Shown: positions 44,438 through 53,663 of the stretch, one piece after another
Numbering within the stretch: position 1 is the stretch's first letter
Layout of the letters: the number at the start of each line of letters is the position of its first letter
Source of the DNA: Streptomyces sp. NRRL B-24484
GTDB lineage: Bacteria; Actinomycetota; Actinomycetes; Streptomycetales; Streptomycetaceae
Assembly: GCF_000717715.1 (NCBI RefSeq)
Contig: NZ_JOAI01000031.1
Span: 1 to 64,000, forward strand
Length of the DNA: 64,000 nucleotides
Reading direction: 5' to 3'
Made by a program: the position numbers and the translations under genes
The notes under the pieces: generated by a model
What the model saw: only the letters and a program-made list of their open reading frames with translations
What the model was told of the DNA's origin: nothing
The model's database searches: none

Positions 44438-45153
44438 CCGTCGCCATCGAACGGGACGGCCTGCCCGAGTGGCTGCTGCCCGTCCGCGCCGCCGCCGAGA
44501 CCGTCCTGCCCGAGCAGCTCAGCCGCTTCCTGCCGCCCGCCTCCGGCGGCCGGCCGTCCGCGGTGCTGATGCTCTTCGGCCACGGCGAGACCGGACCGGA
44601 CCTGCTGCTGATCGAACGGGCCCGCTCGCTGCGGTCGCACGCCGGACAGCCGTCCTTCCCCGGCGGCGCGCTCGACCCGGAGGACGGCGACCCGGCCGGC
44701 CCCGGCCCGGTCGCCGCGGCGCTGCGCGAGGCCGAGGAGGAGACCGGCCTCGACCCGGCGGGGGTGCAGGTCTTCGCGACCCTGCCCGCGCTGTACATCC
44801 CGGTCTCCGGCTTCGTGGTGACCACCGTGCTGGGCTGGTGGCGCCGGGAGACCCCGGTCGGGCCGGTCGACCCGGCGGAGACCGGCGCGGTCTTCCGGGT
44901 GCCGCTGACCGACCTCACCGACCCGGCGAACCGGGCCCGGCTGCGCCATCCGTCCGGGCACGTCGGCCCGGCCTTCGAGGTGGCCGGCCGGCTGGTCTGG
45001 GGCTTCACCGCGGGCGTGATCGACCGGGTGCTGCACTACAGCGGGCTGGAACGTCCGTGGGACGTCCGGCGTACCCTGACCCTCTCCGAGGAGGCGCTGA
45101 ACCTCACCGGAGCCGACCGGCAGCACGACAGGGGATCGCCCGCACCGCGCTGA
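44434..45153 (+). CDS. NUDIX hydrolase, CoA pyrophosphatase type
   Basis: A 239-residue enzyme with the NUDIX box split as [30 protein letters not shown]. It is preceded by [22 protein letters not shown], the CoA-pyrophosphatase (UPF0035) signature. It would hydrolyse coenzyme A or its derivatives to phosphopantetheine and 3',5'-ADP. It is translationally coupled to nth and followed 58 bases later by the MarP-like protease gene. Confidence 0.88.
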   Translation: MTVAIERDGLPEWLLPVRAAAETVLPEQLSRFLPPASGGRPSAVLMLFGHGETGPDLLLIERARSLRSHAGQPSFPGGALDPEDGDPAGPGPVAAALREAEEETGLDPAGVQVFATLPALYIPVSGFVVTTVLGWWRRETPVGPVDPAETGAVFRVPLTDLTDPANRARLRHPSGHVGPAFEVAGRLVWGFTAGVIDRVLHYSGLERPWDVRRTLTLSEEALNLTGADRQHDRGSPAPR

Positions 45154-45211
45154 GCCGCCGGGCCCGGTGGCCCGTGGCGGCGCAGGGCTCCGTCCATGGG
45201 AGGGTATCGGG

Positions 45212-46396
45212 GTGAATGTCCTGGATCTGCTGTTGATCGCCGCCGCGGTGGGCTTCGCCGTGTCCGGCTACCGGCAGGGCTTCGTGGTGGGCGTGCTCTC
45301 CGTCCTCGGGTTCCTCGGCGGCGGCCTGATCGCCGTCCAACTGCTGCCGCTGCTGCTGCGCCGGCTCGGCCCGGGCACCACGGCCTCGGTGGTCGCGGTC
45401 GTGGTGGTGATCGTGTTCGCCGCGGTGGGCCAGGCGGTCACCACGCACTTCGGCTGGAAGCTGCGCGGCCGGATCGGCAGGGGCCGGGCGAAGACCATGG
45501 ACGCGATCGGCGGCTCGGTGGTCAACGTCATCTCGATGCTGCTGGTGGCCTGGCTGATCGGCTCGGCGCTGGCCGGCACCTCGCTGCCCACCGTCTCCAA
45601 GCAGGTCCGCACCTCCGCGGTGCTCTCCACGGTGCAGGGCGTGCTGCCCTCGGACGCGCCGAACTGGTTCTCCGACTTCAGCAAGGAACTGGCCCGCAAC
45701 GGCTTCCCGCAGGTCTTCAACCCCTTCGAGCACGAGCCGATCACCGAGGTCGAGGCGCCGGACCCGGCGCTGGCCGGCAGCGAGGCCGTCCAGCGGGCCC
45801 GGCAGAGCCTGGTGAAGGTGGTCGGCACCGCGCCGTCCTGCGGCAAGACCCTGGAGGGCAGCGGCTTCGTCTTCGCCCCGCACCGGGTGATGACCAACGC
45901 GCACGTGGTCGGCGGCGTCGACGAGCCCACCGTGCAGGTCGGCGGCACCGGCCGGGTCTACGACGCGACGGTGGTCCGGTACGACTGGCAGCGCGACATC
46001 GCCGTGCTGGACGTCCCGAAGCTGAACGCCCCGGCGCTCTCCTTCGCCGGCGAGGCGCGCACCAACGACTCCGCGATCGTCGCGGGCTTCCCGGAGAACG
46101 GCTCGTTCAACGTCCAGCCCGCCCGCATCCGCGGCCGGATCCAGGCCAACGGGCCGGACATCTACCACCGCGGCCAGGTCGTCCGCGACGTGTACTCGGT
46201 GCGCTCCCTCGTCCGCCAGGGCAACAGCGGCGGCCCGCTGCTCAGCCCGAACGGCGAGGTGTACGGCGTGGTCTTCGCCAAGTCGCTGGACAGCGCCGAC
46301 ACCGGCTACGTGCTCACCGCCGCCGAGGTGCTCCAGGACGCCACGCTGGGCGAGGGCGCCACCGCCAGGGTGGACACCGAGGGCTGCGCGCTCTGA
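45212..46396 (+). CDS. MarP-family membrane serine protease
   Basis: A 394-residue protein. Four N-terminal membrane helices (CvpA-like: LDLLLIAAAVGFAVSGYRQGFVVGVLSVLGFLGGG and so on) precede a chymotrypsin-fold domain outside the membrane. The triad is visible: His in TNAHVVGG, Asp in QRDIAVLDV, Ser in QGNSGGPLL. Paired cysteines (SCGKTLEG and the terminal EGCAL) could form a disulfide. In Mycobacterium tuberculosis, MarP confers acid resistance by processing cell-wall enzymes; the streptomycete substrate is unknown. The GTG at 45212 lies behind GGGAGGG. Confidence 0.92.
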   Translation: MNVLDLLLIAAAVGFAVSGYRQGFVVGVLSVLGFLGGGLIAVQLLPLLLRRLGPGTTASVVAVVVVIVFAAVGQAVTTHFGWKLRGRIGRGRAKTMDAIGGSVVNVISMLLVAWLIGSALAGTSLPTVSKQVRTSAVLSTVQGVLPSDAPNWFSDFSKELARNGFPQVFNPFEHEPITEVEAPDPALAGSEAVQRARQSLVKVVGTAPSCGKTLEGSGFVFAPHRVMTNAHVVGGVDEPTVQVGGTGRVYDATVVRYDWQRDIAVLDVPKLNAPALSFAGEARTNDSAIVAGFPENGSFNVQPARIRGRIQANGPDIYHRGQVVRDVYSVRSLVRQGNSGGPLLSPNGEVYGVVFAKSLDSADTGYVLTAAEVLQDATLGEGATARVDTEGCAL

Positions 46397-46426
46397 GGGC
46401 CCGCCCGGGCGCCGCCGGTGCCCGGG

Positions 46427-46633
46427 TCAGCCCTCGCGGCGCAGCCGGGCGCCCACCCAGCGGGCCCGCCGGCCCAGGATGCGGGGGATGCCGAGCCCGT
46501 GCGCCCACGTGCCGTCCGATGGTCCTGGGGTGCCTCCCCGGCGCCGGTCGGACTGGTGGGACTGGCTCTGCGAGCTGCTGCTCCCACGACGGCGTCGGCG
46601 CGGTGCGGCATCGCGATCGGGCATCCAGGTCAT
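46427..46633 (-). CDS. Possible small Arg/Ser-rich protein
   Basis: A 68-residue frame with an Arg-rich start (RRRRRG), a Ser/Gln stretch and a C-terminal LGIPRILGRRARWVGARLR segment. There is no clear ribosome-binding site, and another frame overlaps it on the plus strand. The C-terminal part has the stronger coding bias. I list it because otherwise nothing explains this converging gap; it may be spurious. Confidence 0.3.
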   Translation of the reverse strand: MTWMPDRDAAPRRRRRGSSSSQSQSHQSDRRRGGTPGPSDGTWAHGLGIPRILGRRARWVGARLRREG

Positions 46634-46770
46634 ACCGGGAGGATGCCCCTGGGCCAGGAGGAGTAACCGCCTCCGGACTGCCCACCTGGCTTATGCGACT
46701 GTCATATGAGTGATGGTCAGATTTTCGAGTGGGGTGCTCGGTGCGGCTTCCGGGCCCCCTCCCGCGGTGT

Positions 46771-47790
46771 TCAGTCCTTGTGCTGCCCCACCCAGGCCAG
46801 CAGTTCCTCGGTGAACTGCTCGGGGGTCTCCTCGTGCGGGAAGTGCCCCACCCCGGGCAGCAGCCGCCACCGGTACGGCGCCTCCACGTACTCGCCCGCC
46901 CCCAGCGCGGTGTGCGCCAGCAGCACCGGATCGGCGGCGCCCTGGACGTGCAGCGTGGGCGCGGTGATCGGCTTCTTCATCCGGCGCGCGAACTGCAGAC
47001 CGTCCGGACGGGCCATCGACCGCATCAGCCACCGGTACGGCTCGATCGAGCAGTGCGCCGTGGACGGGATCCGGATCGCCTGCCGGTACGCCTCGACGGC
47101 CTCCGGCTCGATGCCGTTCGGGCCCGTCCAGGCCTGCAGGTACTCGGCGACCAGCGCGGCGTCGTCCGCGACCAGCCGCCGCTCCGGGATCCACGGCCGC
47201 TGGAAGCCCAGCACGTGCTCGAAGGCGGCGATCTGGCGCCGGTCGGTGAGCAGGGCGCGGCGCAGGTGCCGCGGGTGCGCCGCCGACACGACGGTCAGGC
47301 TGCGGATCACCGACGGCCGCATCACCGCCGCCACCCAGGCCAGCGCACCGCCGCTGGCGTGGCCCACGAGATGGGCGTGCCGCTCGCCCAGCGACCGGAT
47401 CACGCCGGTGATGTCCAGCGCCAGGTTGGCCGGGTCGTAGCCGCGCGGCGTGCGGTCGCTGCCGCCGATGCCGCGCAGGTCCAGGGCGACGGCGCGGTAC
47501 CCGGCCTCGGCGAGCGCGGTGATCTGGTGGCGCCAGGCCCACCAGTACTCCGGCCAGCCGTGCACCAGCAGCACCAGCGGGCCGTCACCGGCCTCGGCGA
47601 TGTGGAAGCGGGCCCCGTTGGCGGCCAGGTCGCGGTGCGTCCAGGGCCCCGGCGAGCGGACGCTCCAGGGGGCTCCGGCGCCCGCGGGGTCCCCGGCGGA
47701 GGGGGACACGGGCCGGCCCGCGGCGGGCCGGGAGGTCCCGGGACGGGGCTCGACGGGCTTCGCGGGCACGGGCTTCTGGTCCAACGGCAT
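46771..47790 (-). CDS. Alpha/beta hydrolase-fold protein with altered nucleophile elbow
   Basis: A 339-residue protein resembling epoxide hydrolases and haloalkane dehalogenases. It has the oxyanion motif LLVHGWPEYWWAWRHQ, DLRGIGGSD, acid in GAADPVLLAH and histidine in GVGHFPHEE. The nucleophile elbow reads LVGHASGGAL: in the G-x-Nuc-x-G pattern the nucleophile position is Ala, with Ser one place later. The catalytic Asp of epoxide hydrolases is thus absent. The first 45 residues are Pro-rich and unconserved, so the true start could be inside the frame. Confidence 0.85.
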   Translation of the reverse strand: MPLDQKPVPAKPVEPRPGTSRPAAGRPVSPSAGDPAGAGAPWSVRSPGPWTHRDLAANGARFHIAEAGDGPLVLLVHGWPEYWWAWRHQITALAEAGYRAVALDLRGIGGSDRTPRGYDPANLALDITGVIRSLGERHAHLVGHASGGALAWVAAVMRPSVIRSLTVVSAAHPRHLRRALLTDRRQIAAFEHVLGFQRPWIPERRLVADDAALVAEYLQAWTGPNGIEPEAVEAYRQAIRIPSTAHCSIEPYRWLMRSMARPDGLQFARRMKKPITAPTLHVQGAADPVLLAHTALGAGEYVEAPYRWRLLPGVGHFPHEETPEQFTEELLAWVGQHKD

Positions 47791-47946
47791 ACCGAGAGCC
47801 TGTCATACGCGTGCTACGAACACGTCTCCGGCACTCGCGTCGCTCCGCAACGATCCGGAACGGACCGTCGGCGGACACCGGGCCGGACCGTCCGGCGGCC
47901 GCCGGTCCGGGTCGCCCGGCGGGCAGCGGTGCGGGACGCCCGCGGG

Positions 47947-48408
47947 TCAGGAGATCCGGCCGAGCGCCCGGTCGATCTCCTCCTTGGTGGCCGGCCGCGG
48001 GCGCGCGTTCTTCAGCACGTCCGCGGTGGCCTGGGCGCCCTCGATCGTCCGGTGCGGCTTCTCGATCTTCTTGAACGAGCGCATCGCCAGCAGACCGAGC
48101 AGCGCGGCCAGCAGCAGGTAGGCGCCGCCGACGATCAGGAAGGACCAGCCGAGCGTCAGCCCGAGCGCCTGCAGGCCGTACGCCGCGGCGAAGCTCAGCA
48201 TCGGGACGGACGCCAGCGCCACCACACCGGCGACCGAGAAGGAGACGCCGCCGGTCACACCGCGCTTGACGTCCGCCCGGATCTCCGCCTTCGCCAGCGC
48301 GATCTCGTCGTGCACCAGCGCGGAGAGGTCGTTGGTCGCCGCCGCGAACAGCTCGCCGATGGAACGCTCGCCCTCGTAGGGGGCCCGGCCTGCGGTTCCT
48401 GCGGACAT
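47947..48408 (-). CDS. Phage holin family (DUF1469) membrane protein
   Basis: A 153-residue protein with a helical N-terminus (GELFAAATNDLSALVHDEIALAKAEIRADV) and two adjacent membrane helices (VSFSVAGVVALASVPMLSFAAAYGL, LGWSFLIVGGAYLLLAALLGLLAM). A charged tail with the repeated RPATKEEIDRAL pattern follows. This is the actinobacterial holin-X/Superfamily III layout. In actinobacterial chromosomes such genes are common outside prophages and need not lyse cells. It lies between the hydrolase and nhaA, its usual neighbours. Confidence 0.85.
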   Translation of the reverse strand: MSAGTAGRAPYEGERSIGELFAAATNDLSALVHDEIALAKAEIRADVKRGVTGGVSFSVAGVVALASVPMLSFAAAYGLQALGLTLGWSFLIVGGAYLLLAALLGLLAMRSFKKIEKPHRTIEGAQATADVLKNARPRPATKEEIDRALGRIS

Positions 48409-48522
48409 CGGCGGTTCTCCTTCGCGGCGGCTGCACTCGTTCGACAGCTCAGCATCATGCCTCGCCCGGCAGTCCGCACACCACTCCGGCCCCCGGTCGG
48501 CGGCGTGTCAGGAGACTGCGCG

Positions 48523-49872
48523 TCAGGTCGGCCGCCCGTAGACGTCCGGGACGCCGTCGTGGTCGGAGTCCGCGTTCTCCTCCTCGTACAGCAGGCGGTA
48601 GTGCCGGGTGCGGAGCTTCAGCAGGACGGTCGCGAAGACCGCGCACAGCACCGAACCCGTCAGCACGGCCTCCTTGGACTGCTCGGCCAGCGTGTGGTCG
48701 TCGGGGAAGGCCAGCTCGCTGATCAGCAGCGAGACGGTGAAGCCGATGCCGGCGAGGGTCGAGAGTGCGAACACGTCCCCCCAGCCGAGCTGCGGATTGA
48801 GCTCCGCCCGGGTGTAGCGCGCCGCCAGCCAGGTGCCGCCGAACACCCCGACCGACTTGCCCACCACCAGGCCGAGCACCACGCCGAGCGGGGTCGCCTC
48901 CGTGAACACCTCGGCGAGCGCCTTGCCCGACACCGGCACCCCGGCCGCGAAGAGCGCGAACAACGGCACCGCGACACCCGCCGACAGCGGCCGCACCAGG
49001 TGCTCGACGTGCTCGCCGGGGGACTGCTCCTCGCCCGGCCGGGTGCGGCAGCGCAGCAGCATGCCCATCGCCACGCCGGCGACCGTCGCGTGCACCCCGC
49101 TCTCGTGCATCAGCGCCCAGATCACCAGCGCCAGCGGCACGTAGACGTACCAGCCGTGCACCTCGCGGCGGTTCAGCAGCCAGAACAGCACCAGCCCGGC
49201 CAGCGAGAGGCCCAGCGCCCAGAACTTGATCTCCGAGGTGTAGAAGACCGCGATGATCAGGATCGCGATCAGGTCGTCCACCACCGCGAGCGTGAGCAGG
49301 AAGGCCCGCAGCGCCGACGGCAGCTGACTGCCCACCACCGCCAGCACGCCGAGCGCGAAGGCGATGTCCGTCGCGGTCGGGATCGCCCATCCGCCGGGGT
49401 GGCCGCCGGGCGCGAGGTTCACCAGGGTGTAGACGACCGCGGGCAGCACCACCCCGCTCACCGCAGCGGTCACCGGCAGCAGGGCCGCGCTCGGCGACTG
49501 CAGCTCGCCCGAGGTGAACTCGCGCTTGAGCTCGATGCCCGCCACGAAGAAGAAGATCGCCAGCAGCCCGTCGGCGGCCCAGGTCTCCACGGTCAGGTCC
49601 AGGTGCAGCGGCGTCGACGGCCCGATCGTGTACCCGCTCACGGACGCGTAGGAGGCCGGCCAGACGTTGGCCCACACGAGTGCGGCGACCGCGGCGACGA
49701 GCAGCAGCACACCGCCGACCGTCTCGGTCCGCAGCGCGTCCAGGATGATCCGCCGCTCGGGCAGCGGCAGCAGGCCGAGGAACATCCGGCGCTGCCCGTC
49801 CCGGGAGGACCGGTCCGACGGGGACCGACGGTCGGGCACAGGCGGCTGGTCGGGCGCGGGCGGTGTGGCCAC
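48523..49872 (-). CDS. nhaA: Na+/H+ antiporter NhaA
   Basis: A 449-residue antiporter with about twelve helices that exports sodium in exchange for protons. The unwound helix motif ATDIAFALGVL carries the Asp equivalent to E. coli Asp133, and AVVDDLIAI carries the paired Asp163/164 of the ion site. The GTG start is seven bases after AGGAGG and gives a short Pro-rich N-terminal tail. The C-terminus SDHDGVPDVYG resembles a calcium-binding DxDxDG loop, which is an oddity. It is a standard core gene in this position. Confidence 0.93.
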   Translation of the reverse strand: MATPPAPDQPPVPDRRSPSDRSSRDGQRRMFLGLLPLPERRIILDALRTETVGGVLLLVAAVAALVWANVWPASYASVSGYTIGPSTPLHLDLTVETWAADGLLAIFFFVAGIELKREFTSGELQSPSAALLPVTAAVSGVVLPAVVYTLVNLAPGGHPGGWAIPTATDIAFALGVLAVVGSQLPSALRAFLLTLAVVDDLIAILIIAVFYTSEIKFWALGLSLAGLVLFWLLNRREVHGWYVYVPLALVIWALMHESGVHATVAGVAMGMLLRCRTRPGEEQSPGEHVEHLVRPLSAGVAVPLFALFAAGVPVSGKALAEVFTEATPLGVVLGLVVGKSVGVFGGTWLAARYTRAELNPQLGWGDVFALSTLAGIGFTVSLLISELAFPDDHTLAEQSKEAVLTGSVLCAVFATVLLKLRTRHYRLLYEEENADSDHDGVPDVYGRPT

Positions 49873-50114
49873 GGCGGGACCTCCTGGGGCTGGGACGGGC
49901 GGTCTCCCCGTACGGGGGACACCTGTCGTACGGATGCCGACCAGACTTCCCGGCGCGCCTCGGAGCGGTCCTGACGCCCCACCGCATTCTACGGAGTGCG
50001 CGACGGCGGCGGATCGGCCGCAGTCTATGCACGTCGGCGCCGGCCGCCCGGCGACGCGACCGGGCCCGCAGGGGCCGCCGGACACCGTCCCCCGGACGGC
50101 GTGCGACGGGATGC

Positions 50115-50342
50115 GTGAACCGCGGCCCGTCCTTATGGTCGGCACCCTGCTGCACCCGCCAGGGCGGCACGGACGCGGCCGTTGACGCCACCCACGGCTC
50201 GGCCCTGCGCTTCACGGCGTACGCCGGATTCGGCCCTGTGGCCGCGGCCGTCCTGGTCGCGATGGGCAACACCCTGCCGACCACTCGCCTGGGCTTCGTC
50301 CGGACCGCGCACACGACGCTCCGCGCCCCGCGCGGCAGCTGA
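50115..50342 (+). CDS. Possible small membrane protein (75 residues)
   Basis: A plus-strand frame in the gap between nhaA and acs. Its last 50 codons show over 80 per cent G/C in the third position, and it contains a hydrophobic segment FTAYAGFGPVAAAVLVAMG followed by TTRLGFVRTAHTTLRAP. The GTG start lacks a good ribosome-binding site, so the true start is unclear. It may be the C-terminal remnant of a larger gene. No homologue recognised. Confidence 0.35.
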   Translation: MNRGPSLWSAPCCTRQGGTDAAVDATHGSALRFTAYAGFGPVAAAVLVAMGNTLPTTRLGFVRTAHTTLRAPRGS

Positions 50343-50376
50343 CCGGACGTCGGCCACGCCCCCGAACACGCCGAAG

Positions 50377-50408
50377 GCCGGCGCCCCGCGGGAGCGGGGA
50401 GCCGGCCC
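50377..50408 (-). terminator. Terminator after acs
   Basis: GGCCGGCTCCCCGC pairs with GCGGGGCGCCGGCC (14-bp stem with one mismatch, 4-base loop), starting 11 bases after the acs stop codon on the minus strand. Confidence 0.8.
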
Positions 50409-50419
50409 TCGGCGGTGCG

Positions 50420-52375
<1,956 letters not shown>

Positions 52376-53019
52376 CGCGTACTCCTCATCGAGTCTCATC
52401 TGCCGGGTGATCCCCTGCGGGATTGTCCCGTGTGTCCCAGCACACAGCTCACCAGGCGAACGGGTGTGTTGACAAGAGCCTCCCGAGAATTGGTGTAGAC
52501 CTTTGACGTGCCGCCGCCGACCGGCCCACCTGCCCGGCGAGCCCGGAGGTGGACGCGGGCCGGGTGCCGGAGGGCGCGCGGAGGGCGCGCGGGTGAACTC
52601 CGGTCGGCCGGCCCCGGAGGTGCGGCGGACGGGCGGGTGTCCGACCGGTGGCTCAGGTGCTGGGCGCCGGATGCCGGGTGTCGGTTCCGGGCGCGGCGCG
52701 GAGTGCCCGGTGAAGGGCGCGAGAGGTGCGGAGTGCGCCGGGTGGGCCGATCCGCACGGCGAGCGGTGCCGCGGATCGGTAGGGGTGCGCAGGGTGCCTG
52801 CTGTGCCTGATGCCCGGGCGGCTGCCGGGGCGGCGTGCGGGGTGTCGGCGGCCGATGCGTACGGGGACGGGCCCCTGCGGCACACCGTCGGCCGCGGAAC
52901 CGACCGTGCAGGACCACTTGACGACCTGCCGCATCGGTACTCCACTGACCAGGCGGGCCTGCGGCATCTGCTGCGGGCCCGACCAACGGCGCACCCCTCA
53001 TGCGACGGAGGTCGGAGTC
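52376..53019. promoter_or_regulatory. Long upstream region of acs and of the papain-fold gene
   Basis: No gene is supported: frames here are short and their coding bias is weak, and the central part (52510-52860) is simple GC-rich sequence. At 52489-52504 ATTGGTGTAGACCTTT resembles the DasR (dre) palindrome AGTGGTCTAGACCACT at 12 of 16 positions. TTGACA at 52469-52474 may be a -35 element. GGAGGTCGGAGTC at the right end is the ribosome-binding region of the next gene. Confidence 0.45.
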
Positions 53020-53556
53020 ATGCCGGCCACACCTCCTCCCTCTTCTTCCTCCTCATCCGCCGTGCCCCTGCCCGGTGACTTCGCCGTCGTCCGCATGGAC
53101 GGCCACGTCGGTCGGCTCATCCGGTTCGGCCAGTGGCTCAACGGAGACGGCTTCGCCGACTACGAGCACGCCTTCGTCTTCGTGGGCGAGGGGCAACTGG
53201 TCGAGGCGCAGCCCGGCGGGGCCGAACTGCGCCCCCTCTCCGTGTACGCCGGCAGCCCGGCGCGCTGGTCCACCGGCAGGTACGCCCTGACGGATGCCCA
53301 GCGGGCGGCCGTCGTCACTGCCGCCCGCTGGTACATCGGCGTTCCCTACAGCGCAGCCGACTACTTCGCGCTGGCCGCCCACCGCTTCCGGCTGCCCATC
53401 GGTCCGCTGATCAAGGGCTACGTGGCGAGCAGCCGCCACATGATCTGCTCCCAGCTGGTCGACCAGTGCTACCTGGACGCCGGTGTCCACCTGTTCTCGG
53501 ACGGCCGGTGGCCCGGGTACGTCACGCCGGCGGACCTGGCGGAGCTGCTGTCCTGA
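53020..53556 (+). CDS. Permuted papain-fold (NlpC/P60-like, YiiX type) protein
   Basis: A 178-residue protein. After a short Ser/Pro-rich start it begins DFAVVRMDGHVGRLIRFGQWL. The catalytic His lies in YEHAFVFVGEGQLVEAQPGG and the catalytic Cys in HMICSQLVDQCYLDAG; the His-before-Cys order is that of permuted NlpC/P60 (YaeF/YiiX) proteins. Members cleave amide or ester bonds, some in lipids, some in cell-wall peptides. No signal peptide is visible, so an intracellular role is likely. It is monocistronic, with the SulP gene converging on it. Confidence 0.8.
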   Translation: MPATPPPSSSSSSAVPLPGDFAVVRMDGHVGRLIRFGQWLNGDGFADYEHAFVFVGEGQLVEAQPGGAELRPLSVYAGSPARWSTGRYALTDAQRAAVVTAARWYIGVPYSAADYFALAAHRFRLPIGPLIKGYVASSRHMICSQLVDQCYLDAGVHLFSDGRWPGYVTPADLAELLS

Positions 53557-53663
53557 CGGCTGCCCGTACGTGGCCGCCCGTCCGCGGGGTGGCGTGGACG
53601 ACGGGCTGCGGAGGCCACGGGCGGTCCGGCCGGGCCGTACCCGGCCGGCTGCGCCGACGGATG

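Noticed and set aside
47947..48408. Prophage suggested by the holin-family gene
   Set aside because: No other phage gene is near and such genes are normal core genes in actinobacteria.
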